DNA of 64,000 nt, from assembly GCF_030499515.1 (NCBI RefSeq), contig NZ_JASTWJ010000001.1:248001-312000 (forward strand), written 5' to 3'. The stretch's first letter is position 1. Each line of letters starts with the position of its first letter. The notes under the pieces are model-generated. The model did not search any database. It was not told the DNA's origin and saw nothing but the letters and a program-made list of their open reading frames with translations. Positions 1 through 8,601 of the stretch are shown here, piece by piece. The translations under genes were made by a program, and so were the position numbers. The stretch comes from Streptomyces sp. DT2A-34. Lineage in GTDB: Bacteria > Actinomycetota > Actinomycetes > Streptomycetales > Streptomycetaceae.

Positions 1-2
1 TC

Positions 3-536
3 GGCAACGACGTCTCCAACGCGACCGCACTGTTCGAGGTCGCGGGCGGCGGCTCGTTCCGTACGAACGAGTTCCGGCGGGTGGGCTACCCGTCCCACAT
101 ACGGGAATCCCGCTTCCGCTTCTTCGGCACCGAGGCGAGCATGGAGCAGCTCGCCACGGTTGCCCTGTGGCAGGACAAGAAGGGCGTGCAGGACATCAGC
201 GAGCTGCTGGAGCCCAAGCCGACCATGGCTCCTGACGACCCGTCACTCCAGCACATCGCGCCGGATCTGCGGGCCGCTTTCACCTCGGGTTCGGCGCCGG
301 TGCACGACCGCTCCCGGCTGCCCCGGGAGTTCGACCATCTGCACAACGGCCATGAGGGCAGCCACCACTTCCTGGTGGACGACTTCGTGACGGCCGTCAA
401 CACGCGCACCCTGCCGTCCGTGAACGCGTGGGTCGCGGCCCGCTACACCCTGCCGGGCATCGTCGCGCATGAGTCGGCGCGGCAGGGCGGGGTCAGGCTG
501 GAGATCCCGGACTTCGGAGACGCCCCCGAGGCGTGA
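3..536 (+). CDS. Gfo/Idh/MocA-family oxidoreductase, C-terminal part
   Basis: The reading frame is already open at the left edge, so only the last 177 codons are present and the start lies outside the window. The visible part looks like the C-terminal alpha/beta domain of NAD(P)-dependent Gfo/Idh/MocA sugar dehydrogenases. It contains a late segment HHFLVDDFVTAV followed by a helix around NAWVAARYTLPG, the usual ending of this family (substrate-contacting His and the closing helix). The Rossmann domain is not visible, so the cofactor and substrate cannot be named. The gene ends 32 bases before the convergent transpeptidase gene. Confidence 0.75.
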   Translation, partial: GNDVSNATALFEVAGGGSFRTNEFRRVGYPSHIRESRFRFFGTEASMEQLATVALWQDKKGVQDISELLEPKPTMAPDDPSLQHIAPDLRAAFTSGSAPVHDRSRLPREFDHLHNGHEGSHHFLVDDFVTAVNTRTLPSVNAWVAARYTLPGIVAHESARQGGVRLEIPDFGDAPEA

Positions 537-568
537 CGTTCCCGCGCGAGCCGGGTGCCTGTTCTCGA

Positions 569-1267
569 TCAGGTGCCCGGCTTGCGGCCGTACACGTAGA
601 CGTCGTCGCCGTTCTTCAACAGCGACCAGTACTTCTTGGCGACGGTCTTGGTCATGTTGACGCAGCCGTGCGAGCCCGGCGGGTTCCACATGCTGACGCC
701 GGCCGAGTGGAAGGCCTGGCCGCCGTCGAAGAACTGGGAGTACGGCATCGGCACGTCGTAGATGCTCGACACGTGGTCGATGTCCCGCCAGTAGATCTTC
801 TTCAGGCCGGTGCGGGTCTCGTAGCCGTTGCGGCCGGTGCGCACCGGTACGGGGCCGTAGACCAGCCTGCTGCCGTCCTGGATCCAGCTCAGCTGGAGCG
901 TGAGGTTGACGCAGGCGATGCGGCCCTTGTTCGTCGGGCACTTGCCGTCCTTGTTGGGGTTGTTCCCGACGGCCTTCTGCTTGTTCATCAGGTCCATCAC
1001 GCCCCAGGTGACGGGACCGGCGTAGCCCACGTTCGGGGTGATGCCGTGCTTGTTCTGGAAGGCCTGGATGGCCTTGCAGTCGGCGGCGGACTGCTTGCCG
1101 TCGACCGGTCGGCCGAGGAACTTCTCCACCTGCTTCTGGTACGGCCCGGTCTGCGTCGTACAGCTCGCGGCCTGCGCCGGCGCGGCGCCGAGTGCGAGCG
1201 TGAGCGGTGCGACCAGTCCTCCGGTGATGCCGAGCGCGACTGCTCGCCGTCTGCGTATGTCCGCCAT
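569..1267 (-). CDS. Secreted L,D-transpeptidase (YkuD domain)
   Basis: An exported enzyme of about 232 residues expected to form 3-3 peptidoglycan cross-links or attach proteins to the wall. A twin-arginine-like or basic signal peptide (MADIRRRR, a hydrophobic stretch, then APAQA) is followed by a peptidoglycan-binding-like helical segment (roughly residues 40-90, with QAFQNKHGI) and a YkuD catalytic domain. The YkuD signature is visible: His in AFHSAG and the catalytic Cys in GSHGCVNM. I chose the ATG of MADIRRRR over one six codons upstream (end 1285) because the signal peptide then has a normal N-terminus. It is monocistronic and convergent with the oxidoreductase. The cysteine pairs in the N-terminal half suggest disulfides. 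Confidence 0.88.
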   Translation of the reverse strand: MADIRRRRAVALGITGGLVAPLTLALGAAPAQAASCTTQTGPYQKQVEKFLGRPVDGKQSAADCKAIQAFQNKHGITPNVGYAGPVTWGVMDLMNKQKAVGNNPNKDGKCPTNKGRIACVNLTLQLSWIQDGSRLVYGPVPVRTGRNGYETRTGLKKIYWRDIDHVSSIYDVPMPYSQFFDGGQAFHSAGVSMWNPPGSHGCVNMTKTVAKKYWSLLKNGDDVYVYGRKPGT

Positions 1268-1635
1268 GACCAGGCCTCTCCCCATGTGGTTCGTGCGTTC
1301 TCTGCCAGCTAGACAGATCTACGGGGTCGTGGGTTGTGGGCCTCGTGCGGCTGTGACCGAACGGTGAAATTTGTGCCTCCGCTACCGCTGTGCACCCCGC
1401 GGCGGTGCGACGCCGACCGCGCTCACCGGGGACGGGGCTGACGAGCACGTACGCCGTCGCCCGGAAATGGCTCGGCGAGCGCGGCGGCATGCTGTCGGGC
1501 GGCGCCCGCTCCACCGTCCTCAAGGCGCCGGCCGTGCTCGGCGTCGGCCTGGACCGGCTGCGCCGCCTGCCGCTGCGGCCATCCTCCGGGCGACGTTTGC
1601 AGGCCAGCGGTCGTGTCCCAGTACGATCCCCGTTC
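1268..1635. promoter_or_regulatory. Divergent intergenic region between transpeptidase and PucR regulator
   Basis: This 368-base region carries the promoters of both flanking genes. An open plus-strand frame from 1390 runs into the PucR gene, but its translation has no family resemblance before the ATG at 1636. A TACGAT-like -10 hexamer about ten bases before that ATG, with a TTGCAG-like -35 element 19 bases further up, suggests a leaderless transcript. No other feature is recognisable here. Confidence 0.4.
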
Positions 1636-3294
1636 ATGGATCCGGCCGCGGTGTCTCCGCCCTCAGCCAGCATCAGCCTGCGTCAGTTGCTGATGGCCCT
1701 GGGGGACACGCTGGTGGAGGTGCAGGCCGCTCCCGCCGGGCTCGACGTCGAGATCCGGGGCGTCGCCCTGCTCGATCCGGAGGATCCTCCGACTGCCCAG
1801 CCGGGTGAGCTGGTCCTCGTCATCGGTGCCCGGGGCCGCGCCGCCTTTCCCGCGTTGCGGGCCGCCGCACGCGACGGAGCCACCGCCGTCGTGGTCAAAC
1901 TGGACGGTCCCGGTCAGGCCGCGGCCCTCAGCGAGACGGCCGCCGAGGCCGGGGTGGCCCTGCTCTCGCTGCGCAGTGAGGCGCGCTGGGAGCAGGTGAA
2001 CGCGTTGGCCCGTGCCGCCCTCGACGACGCCCCTCCGGGCCGCCCCGGCGAAGGGGCCGAGGAGGGCGACCTTTTCTCGCTCGCCCAGACCACCGCCGTG
2101 CTCACCAGCGGCATCGTCAGCATCGAGGACGCCGCCAACCGGGTGCTGGCCTACTCGCGCTCCACCGACTCCGACGAGATCGACGACCTGCGGCGGCGGT
2201 CCATCCTCGGCTGGCAGGGTCCGGAGGCGTACCTGGCGAAGCTGCGCGAGTGGGGCGTGTTCCAGCACCTGCGCTCCAGCGACCAGGTGATCGGTATCGA
2301 CAGCCACCCGGAGCTGGGGATCCGCCGCCGGCTCGCGGTGGCCATCAGGTCCGGGGACCGGCAGCTGGGCACCATCTGGGTGCAGGAGGGCTCGGCGCCC
2401 CTGTCCGAGCACTCGGAGCAGGCGCTGCTGGGCGCCGCCCGGGTCGCCGCGCACCACCTGGTACGCCGCCGCCGGGAGCTCTCCGAGGACCTGACGCTCA
2501 CCCGGACCCTGCTGGCCGGACTTCTGGAGGGGAGCACCGGGCCGCAGCCGCTCGCCACCCACCTGGGATTCGACGCCGGCCTCCCGGCCGCCGTCCTGGG
2601 GTTCTCGTACGGGACCGCGGGGGTCGTCGCCGCGCCGGAGACGAGCCATGTCGGCGCCGCACCGGAGCTGGCCCACACCGAGGTCACCAACCTGATCTCG
2701 GTGCACATCGCCGCCCGGCACCGCAGCGCGCTGGTCACCCAGCTCGACCCCCGTATCTATGTGCTGCTGCCCCAGCTGCCCCGCAGCGTCGGCACGGACA
2801 CCCTGCGCGGCTGGTGCCAGGAGATCACCGACGCCGCCCGCCGCCACCTGGGCCTGCCGCTGTGCGGCTCGGTCGGCTGCCTGGTCCCCGGGCTCGGTGA
2901 CGTCCCCGAGTCGCGCCGGGAGTCCGACCGCATCCTCGACGCCATGATGGGCGCCGGCCTTCCCATCGCGGTCGCCGCGCTGCCGGACATCCAGGCGGAG
3001 GTCCTGGTCAGCGAGATGCTGACGCTGCTCACCGCCCATCCCGAGATACGCGATCCACGGCTGACCGCCCTGGTGCGGCACGACAGCCGTCACCAGGGCC
3101 GACTGGCCGAGTCCCTGCTGGCGTATCTGAACTCCTTCGGTGACGTGCGGGCGGCCGCGGCCCAGCTGCATGTGCACCCCAACACGCTGCGCTACCGCAT
3201 CCGCCGGGCCGAGGAACTCACCGGCATGGACCTGAGCCGTCCGGACCAGCGTCTGCTGGCCATGCTCCAGCTGCGACTGCCGCCGACCCCCTGA
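1636..3294 (+). CDS. PucR-family transcriptional regulator
   Basis: A 552-residue DNA-binding regulator of the PucR/CdaR type, which control nitrogen-compound catabolism (purines, GABA, amino acids). The N-terminal PucR domain occupies roughly residues 10-130, and a GGDEF-like middle region lies around 300-440. The C-terminal PucR helix-turn-helix is clear near residue 500 (DVRAAAAQLHVHPNTLRYRI). The start at 1636 is chosen because similarity begins just after it. No convincing Shine-Dalgarno is seen and a -10 box lies about ten bases upstream, so translation may be leaderless. The next gene in the same direction is a GABA-type permease, a likely target. The effector is unknown. Confidence 0.85.
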   Translation: MDPAAVSPPSASISLRQLLMALGDTLVEVQAAPAGLDVEIRGVALLDPEDPPTAQPGELVLVIGARGRAAFPALRAAARDGATAVVVKLDGPGQAAALSETAAEAGVALLSLRSEARWEQVNALARAALDDAPPGRPGEGAEEGDLFSLAQTTAVLTSGIVSIEDAANRVLAYSRSTDSDEIDDLRRRSILGWQGPEAYLAKLREWGVFQHLRSSDQVIGIDSHPELGIRRRLAVAIRSGDRQLGTIWVQEGSAPLSEHSEQALLGAARVAAHHLVRRRRELSEDLTLTRTLLAGLLEGSTGPQPLATHLGFDAGLPAAVLGFSYGTAGVVAAPETSHVGAAPELAHTEVTNLISVHIAARHRSALVTQLDPRIYVLLPQLPRSVGTDTLRGWCQEITDAARRHLGLPLCGSVGCLVPGLGDVPESRRESDRILDAMMGAGLPIAVAALPDIQAEVLVSEMLTLLTAHPEIRDPRLTALVRHDSRHQGRLAESLLAYLNSFGDVRAAAAQLHVHPNTLRYRIRRAEELTGMDLSRPDQRLLAMLQLRLPPTP

Positions 3295-3544
3295 CAGCGC
3301 TGCCGACCATCTGACGGCACTGCCGACCACCTGACAGCGCTTTCGCATTGGCCGTTCGCACAGGCCTTGAGGGCGAGTTTGGTCGTCCTTCACAAACACG
3401 TCGCCCCCCGGCCCCTCGTACGCTTGCGCAAATCCATTTCCACAAGTGATACGGCTCACCTCCCACGAGGAGACGGAGCGAGGCTCCACGCCGTGATCGC
3501 TTTCTCCGGGCGCCCACTCCCCGCAAGGCCCTCCCCATCACTCA

Positions 3545-5014
3545 ATGGATGTCGACATGACTACACGTCCCCCTGGCTCGGCCACCCCCGCCACACCGCC
3601 CACACTCGCCCAGCCTCCGCAGCAGGAAGGGCTCCGGGCCGGTCTCAAGAACCGCCATTTGTCGATGATCGCCATCGGCGGGGTGATCGGCGCCGGCCTG
3701 TTCGTGGGCTCCGCCTCCGGTATCGCCGCCGCCGGGCCCGGCATCCTGGTGTCGTACGTACTGGTCGGCGCGCTGGTCGTCTTCGTGATGCGGATGCTCG
3801 GCGAGATGGCCGCGGCCAATCCGACCTCCGGTTCCTTCTCCGCCTACGCGGACCGGGCACTCGGGCGTTGGGCCGGGTTCTCGATCGGCTGGCTGTACTG
3901 GTTCTTCTGGGTCGTCGTGCTCGCCGTGGAGGCGACCGCGGGTGCCGTGATCCTGGAGGGGTGGGTGCCGGCCGTACCGCAGTGGGCCTGGGCGCTGATC
4001 GTGATGGTGGTGCTGACGGCCACGAACCTGGCCTCGGTCGGCTCGTTCGGCGAGTTCGAGTTCTGGTTCGCGGGCATCAAGGTGGTCGCCATCGCGGGCT
4101 TCATCGTCCTCGGCGGCCTGGCGATCTTCGGTGTGCTGCCCGGCTCCGACCACACCGCGACCGGCTTCGCCAATCTCACCGAGCACGGCGGCTTCCTGCC
4201 CAACGGTCCGGGTGCGATCCTCACCGGCATCCTGCTGGTCGTCTTCTCCTTCATGGGCAGCGAGATCGTCACCCTCGCCGCCGGTGAGTCCCCGGACGCG
4301 CGGCGGGCGGTCGCCAAGGCCACCAGGAGTGTCATCTGGCGGGTCGGCGTGTTCTACGTCGGCTCGATCCTCGTCGTGGTCGCGCTGCTGCCGTGGAACG
4401 ACCCCTCGATCGCCAAGCACGGCTCGTACGTGGCGGCCCTGGACTCGATCGGTATCCCGCACGCCGGGCAGATCATGAACGTCGTCGTGCTGACGGCCGT
4501 GCTGTCCTGTCTCAACTCCGGCCTCTACACCGCCTCCCGCATGGCCTTCTCCCTCGGTCAGCGTGGCGACGCGCCGCGGTCCTTCGTCCGCACGAACTCC
4601 CGCGGCGTGCCGCAGGCGGCCATCCTGGCCTCCGTGGCCTTCGGTTTCGTCGCGGTCGCCTTCAACTACCTGTGGAAGGACACCGTCTTCCAGTTCCTGC
4701 TGAACTCCTCGGGCGCGATCGCGCTCTTCGTGTGGCTGGTCATCTGCTTCTCGCAACTGCGGATGCGGGGGATCATCCTGCGCGAGAGCCCGGAGAAGCT
4801 CGTGGTCCGTATGTGGCTGTTCCCGTATCTGACGTGGGCGACGATCGGGATGATCTCGTTCGTCCTCGTCTACATGCTCACCGACGACAGCGAGGGCGGC
4901 GGCCGCAGTCAGGTCCTGCTCTCCGTACTCGTCGCCGCGCTGGTGATCGCGGTCTCGTTGGTGCGGGAGCGGAGCCGGCGCGACCGCACCGAGGACGCGG
5001 TCGCACCCCGGTAG
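3545..5014 (+). CDS. APC-superfamily amino acid permease, GABA permease-like
   Basis: A 489-residue cytoplasmic-membrane importer of the AAT/GabP group of the APC superfamily. A proline-rich cytoplasmic head (residues 1-35) precedes about twelve hydrophobic segments. The family signature GGVIGAGLFVGS, which binds the substrate carboxyl and amino groups, lies near residues 45-56, and GEMAAANPTSGSF follows at the second to third segment. A second possible start (MTTRP, 3557) is four codons inside. It lies 250 bases downstream of the PucR gene in the same direction, which fits PucR-controlled uptake of GABA or a related amino acid. The exact substrate cannot be read from the sequence. Confidence 0.85.
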   Translation: MDVDMTTRPPGSATPATPPTLAQPPQQEGLRAGLKNRHLSMIAIGGVIGAGLFVGSASGIAAAGPGILVSYVLVGALVVFVMRMLGEMAAANPTSGSFSAYADRALGRWAGFSIGWLYWFFWVVVLAVEATAGAVILEGWVPAVPQWAWALIVMVVLTATNLASVGSFGEFEFWFAGIKVVAIAGFIVLGGLAIFGVLPGSDHTATGFANLTEHGGFLPNGPGAILTGILLVVFSFMGSEIVTLAAGESPDARRAVAKATRSVIWRVGVFYVGSILVVVALLPWNDPSIAKHGSYVAALDSIGIPHAGQIMNVVVLTAVLSCLNSGLYTASRMAFSLGQRGDAPRSFVRTNSRGVPQAAILASVAFGFVAVAFNYLWKDTVFQFLLNSSGAIALFVWLVICFSQLRMRGIILRESPEKLVVRMWLFPYLTWATIGMISFVLVYMLTDDSEGGGRSQVLLSVLVAALVIAVSLVRERSRRDRTEDAVAPR

Positions 5015-5082
5015 TCACCGCGACCGCCGTACGGCGTTCCCGGCTCCCCGCCACCTCGGCGGGGAGCCGTCCGGCGGGCCGC

Positions 5083-5880
5083 TCATGCGCCTGCCCGCCC
5101 CCGTGTCCCCGCGTGGAAGCCGGTGTTGACCGCCGTCAGGCCGCCGTCGACGGTGAGAGTGGTGCCGGTGATCCAGGCCGCGTCGCGGGACGCCAGGAAG
5201 GCGACGGCCGCGGCGATGTCCTCGGGTTCGCCGACCCGCCCCAGGGGGTACAGCGGGCGGATCGCGTCGAGTTCCGCGTCCCGCCCCTCCCACGCCGAGG
5301 TGCGCACCGTGCCGGGCGTGACCAGGTTGACGCGGACGCCGCGGGCGGCGGCGTGGCCGGCGAGGGTGCGGGTGAGGGAGCCGAGGCCGGCCTTGGCGGC
5401 ACTGTAGGCGTGGTTGCCGAAGTCCTGGAGGCCGTTGACGGAGCCGATGTTCACGATGGCGCCGTGGCCGGTGGCGGCCAGGTGCGGGAGGGCGGCGCGG
5501 CAGCAGCGGTAGGTGCCGGTCAGGGTGACGTCGAGGTCTCGGGCCCACGCCTCGTCCGCGCCGTCCTCGAAGAGCGGGGTGTCGGGGGTGCAGGAGGCCG
5601 CGCTGTTGACCAGGACGTCGAGGGAGCCGAAGGTGTCGACGGCGTGGGCGACGGCCGCCTCGACGGACGCCCGGTCCGCCACGTCGCACACGAGCGCCTG
5701 CGCCGCGAGGCCGTCCTCCCGCAGCGTCGCCGCGGTCTTCTCGGCCTCGGGCCCGTCCGTGTCGGTCACCAGCACCCGGGCCCCCTCCTGCGCGAACCGC
5801 CGGGCGGTGGCGGCGCCGATGCCGCGAGCCGCGCCGGTGACGAGAACTCCGTGGCCTGCGAAGCGTGTTGTGTCCGTCAT
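5083..5880 (-). CDS. SDR-family oxidoreductase
   Basis: A classical short-chain dehydrogenase of 265 residues. The cofactor loop TGAARGIG is at residues 15-22, the VCDVADR adenine-ring Asp near 66, and the catalytic triad is Ser147 (NIGSVNG), Tyr159 and Lys163 (YSAAK). The acidic D-T-D around residue 40, after the second strand, favours NAD over NADP. The C-terminus ends with the common WITGTTLTVDGG motif. The ATG at 5880 is the first that gives a proper first beta strand. It is divergent from the membrane-anchored gene at 5932, with only 51 bases between. The substrate is unknown. Confidence 0.85.
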   Translation of the reverse strand: MTDTTRFAGHGVLVTGAARGIGAATARRFAQEGARVLVTDTDGPEAEKTAATLREDGLAAQALVCDVADRASVEAAVAHAVDTFGSLDVLVNSAASCTPDTPLFEDGADEAWARDLDVTLTGTYRCCRAALPHLAATGHGAIVNIGSVNGLQDFGNHAYSAAKAGLGSLTRTLAGHAAARGVRVNLVTPGTVRTSAWEGRDAELDAIRPLYPLGRVGEPEDIAAAVAFLASRDAAWITGTTLTVDGGLTAVNTGFHAGTRGRAGA

Positions 5881-5931
5881 GACGCCGAACCGTACTGCCG
5901 CGATGATCGTCCGGGCGGATAGCGTGCCGCC

Positions 5932-6480
5932 ATGTCCGCGTTCATACAGCAACTCCCCGCGCTCATCGGCGTCGTCATCGGCGCGCTGGGCTCGTATCTG
6001 GTGGTCGTGCGGGGCGACCAGGTGAGGTTCCGGCGGGAGCAGGCGGCGCGTTGGGAGGAGCGGCGGCTCGCGGTGTACGCCGACTACGCGCAGTCGGTGA
6101 AGAAGACGGTCACCGTGACGTACCGGGTCGCGGCCGAGCTCGGCAACGACCCGCACCCGGATCCCCTGCCCCTCGAAGAAGCCAAGCCGCTGCTGGCCGA
6201 CGCCACCACCCGCCGGGACCCCTCGGGTGAAGCGCTGATCATGCTGGGCAGCCCCGAGGTGGTGGAGAAGGCACGGGCGTGGGTCGTCACGGCGATGGAG
6301 ATGGAGCGGTTCGTGCGCGAGAGCAGGAGGGATCCCGAGGCCTGGCGGGCACTCCTGGAGCGGCAGCGCGCCGGACGTGAGGGCTACTACACGGCGGTGC
6401 GGGAGGACCTCGGCCTGCCGCCGGGCCACTCTGCGCGCTGGCCGCTCCGCACGGGCGACCCGGTGCCGCCTCAGCGGTAA
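5932..6480 (+). CDS. Membrane-anchored hypothetical protein
   Basis: A 182-residue protein that I cannot assign to a named family. The N-terminus (residues 1-25) is one hydrophobic segment of the AFIQQLPALIGVVIGAL type, followed by a charged, arginine- and glutamate-rich helical region (RFRREQAARWEERRLAVYADY). This is the layout seen in many small actinobacterial proteins with one N-terminal anchor and a cytoplasmic helical body. Its last 10 bases overlap the end of the convergent dehydrogenase gene. Confidence 0.7.
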   Translation: MSAFIQQLPALIGVVIGALGSYLVVVRGDQVRFRREQAARWEERRLAVYADYAQSVKKTVTVTYRVAAELGNDPHPDPLPLEEAKPLLADATTRRDPSGEALIMLGSPEVVEKARAWVVTAMEMERFVRESRRDPEAWRALLERQRAGREGYYTAVREDLGLPPGHSARWPLRTGDPVPPQR

Positions 6481-7385
6481 CCCGTAGTGTCCGCCGGCTT
6501 TCCCGCGTCCTGGACCTCGACGAGATACCGCCACGCGTCGGGGCGACTGCCGTCGAGGTCGGTGAAGCCGTAGACCTGCGCGAGCTGCCCGCTGGAGAGG
6601 GACGCGCCGTTCCAGCGGGACACGTCGGGATCGGCGGCGAGGGCGGCGACGGCGCGGCCGACATAGCGCGGCGTCTCGGAGATGGCGAAGTGCGGGACGC
6701 GTTCGAGGGCGTCGCGCCAGTTGTCCTCCCGCACCCCGAAGGCCTCCAGCATCATCTCCGAGCGCAGCCAGCCCGGGGTCAGCGCGACGGCCGTGGCGCC
6801 GCGCGGTCCGAGTTCGTGGCCGAGGGAGAAGGCCATGCGCAGGACGGATGACTTGGCGAGGTCGTAGAAGAAGGAGCTGCGGTAGTGGTCGCCGTTGTAG
6901 TCGGCCGTGCCGTCGGTCATCTCGACCACGAGTCCGCCGGGGTGGCGCAGGAGCAGGGGCAGGGCGTGGTGGTTGGTGATCGCGTGGGTCTCGACCGCGA
7001 GCCGCAGCAGCCTGAGGCCCTTGTCGAGGTCGTGCTCCCAGATCGGGCTGTCCCAGGCGAAGAGCTTCTCGCCGCCCCAGATGTCGTTGACGAGGATGTC
7101 GAGGCGGCCCTGTTCGTCCGCGACGCGGTCCACGAGGGTGCGGACCTGTGCCGGGTCGAGATGGTCGGTGGGTACGGCGATGCCGTGGCCGCCGGCCTCG
7201 GTGACCAGGTCGGCGGTGTCCTCGATCGTCTCGGGGCGGTCGTACTCCGAGCGCCGGGCGCGGGTGCTGCGTCCCGTCACGTAGACGGTGGCGCCGGCCG
7301 CGCCGAGCTCGACGGCGATGCCCCGTCCGGCTCCCCGTGTCGCCCCCGCGACGAGTGCGACCTTGTCCTTGAGCGGCTGTGACAT
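6471..7385 (-). CDS. SDR-family oxidoreductase, DHRS1-like
   Basis: A 304-residue short-chain dehydrogenase. The cofactor-binding GATRGAGRG loop is at residues 14-22, and arginines after the second strand (TGRSTRARRSEYDRPE) suggest NADP. The insert after that strand and the unusual NDIWGGEKLFAW segment in place of the NNAG motif are features of the DHRS1-like group. The active-site Tyr and Lys are in FFYDLAKSS, while the usual serine position reads VEMTDGTA. The gene is monocistronic and convergent with the anchored protein. The substrate is unknown. Confidence 0.82.
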   Translation of the reverse strand: MSQPLKDKVALVAGATRGAGRGIAVELGAAGATVYVTGRSTRARRSEYDRPETIEDTADLVTEAGGHGIAVPTDHLDPAQVRTLVDRVADEQGRLDILVNDIWGGEKLFAWDSPIWEHDLDKGLRLLRLAVETHAITNHHALPLLLRHPGGLVVEMTDGTADYNGDHYRSSFFYDLAKSSVLRMAFSLGHELGPRGATAVALTPGWLRSEMMLEAFGVREDNWRDALERVPHFAISETPRYVGRAVAALAADPDVSRWNGASLSSGQLAQVYGFTDLDGSRPDAWRYLVEVQDAGKPADTTGYR

Positions 7386-7480
7386 GTACGGCCTCCCGAC
7401 CCTGTACGAGCGATGTCGCTTTCGAGGGTGCCGGGGAAGCCGGACATCTTCTGTCGTCTTTTACTCGGCCTGCTGAGGGG

Positions 7481-7855
7481 TCACCCGGCCGGGCGCAGTC
7501 GCGCGTCGAGTGCGTCGTAGGTCGGCAGGAACCAGATGTGGCCGCCGTTGTTGGTCTCGTGGACGAAGTCGCGCAGGGCCGTGCTCTCGGCGATGTGGTG
7601 GGAGACGTCGCCGACGACGGCGAGGCGCACCCGGTAGTTCACGAACTTCTGCATGACCGCGCCCGCGACGCCTGACCGGAGTTGGAAGAACTCGTCTGCG
7701 ACCCGCTCCACCGGCACCGCGACCAACTCGGCCTCCTGCCCGTAGGCGTCGCCGATGAGATCGAGCGCCGCGCTCTCGCCGTCCAGGGGCGGGCCGTCGG
7801 GAGCGCAGCGCAGGACGCGTACGTCATGCAGGGTCACGAGCGTGTTGGTGGTCAT
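7481..7855 (-). CDS. DUF4180 domain protein
   Basis: A 124-residue soluble protein matching the layout of DUF4180: an N-terminal beta-hairpin, then a segment ending in the conserved block near the C-terminus (HETNNGGHIWFLP). No catalytic residues are known for this family, so no function is given. It stands alone between a dehydrogenase and the mycothiol genes. A short tandem repeat lies between it and the next gene. Confidence 0.7.
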   Translation of the reverse strand: MTTNTLVTLHDVRVLRCAPDGPPLDGESAALDLIGDAYGQEAELVAVPVERVADEFFQLRSGVAGAVMQKFVNYRVRLAVVGDVSHHIAESTALRDFVHETNNGGHIWFLPTYDALDARLRPAG

Positions 7856-7884
7856 GGGGCGTGATCGTACGGTCGGCGCTCAAC

Positions 7885-7971
7885 CCCGACCATCGGTTTT
7901 CCCGGCCCCCGACCACCGGTTCTCCCGGCCCCCGACCACCGGTTTCCGGCCCCCGGCCATGGCTTCCGGCC
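7885..7971. repeat. Tandem repeat of 20-23 bases, four copies
   Basis: Four consecutive degenerate copies are visible, at 7885-7907, 7908-7930, 7931-7951 and 7952-7971. The unit reads cccgaccaccggttctcccg plus gcc. Copies 1 and 2 are 23 bases long, copies 3 and 4 are shortened to 21 and 20. The array ends exactly where the stop codon of the formylmycothiol hydrolase gene begins, so it lies just 3' of that gene. It is not in a coding frame. Confidence 0.8.
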
Positions 7972-8601
7972 TCAGTGGCCCCGGTCGATCCACTCCTGCA
8001 GATGCGGCACCTCCGCTCCGATGGTGGTCGCGTCGCCGTGGCCGGTGAGGACCTTGGTCTCGGGCGGGAGGGTGAGGAGGCGGGCGCGGATCGAGTCGAT
8101 GATCGTCGGGAAGTGGGAGTAGGAGCGGCCGGTGGCGCCGGGGCCGCCCTGGAAGAGGGTGTCGCCGGTGAAGACGACGCCCAGCCCGGCGTCGTGCAGG
8201 CAGACCGCGCCCGGAGCGTGGCCCGGCGTGTGCAGGACCGTGAGGTCGGCGCCCGCCGCCTCGATGATCTGCCCGTCCACGAGGTGGGCGTCGGGGTCGC
8301 GGTCCGGATGGGTCTGCTTCCACAGCGGCAGGTCGTCGGGGTGGAGCCAGATCGTGGCGCCGGTGCGGTCCGCCAGGGCGGGCGCGGCGTCGATGTGGTC
8401 GTTGTGGGCGTGTGTGCACACGATCGCGGTGAGGCGTCGGTCGCCGACGGCCTCGGCGATGGCGTCGGCGTCATGGGCGGCGTCGATGACGATGACCTCG
8501 TGGTCGTCGCCGACGAGCCACACGTTGTTGTCGACGTCCCAGGTGCCGCCGTCAAGGCTGAACTGCCCGGAGGTGACGAGGCGTTCGATGCGGGCGGCCA
8601 T
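7972..8601 (-). CDS. MBL-fold hydrolase, probable S-formylmycothiol hydrolase
   Basis: A 209-residue metallo-beta-lactamase-fold hydrolase. The metal-binding signature THAHNDHID is near residue 62, with a second His in TPGHAPGA, the bridging Asp in FTGDTLF and a last His in TGHGD. Its start overlaps the stop of the upstream mycothiol dehydrogenase by one base (TGATG), so the two are translationally coupled. In actinobacteria the gene beside the S-(hydroxymethyl)mycothiol dehydrogenase (for example Rv2260 beside Rv2259) is proposed to hydrolyse S-formylmycothiol to formate and mycothiol. The specific role is inferred from this pairing. Confidence 0.85.
   Translation of the reverse strand: MAARIERLVTSGQFSLDGGTWDVDNNVWLVGDDHEVIVIDAAHDADAIAEAVGDRRLTAIVCTHAHNDHIDAAPALADRTGATIWLHPDDLPLWKQTHPDRDPDAHLVDGQIIEAAGADLTVLHTPGHAPGAVCLHDAGLGVVFTGDTLFQGGPGATGRSYSHFPTIIDSIRARLLTLPPETKVLTGHGDATTIGAEVPHLQEWIDRGH

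Noticed and set aside
1390..1635. N-terminal extension of the PucR gene
   Set aside because: The 82 extra codons have no resemblance to PucR proteins, and a promoter-like -10 box lies just before the ATG at 1636.
7885..7971. CRISPR-like array
   Set aside because: The copies are directly adjacent with no spacers, and there are no cas genes.
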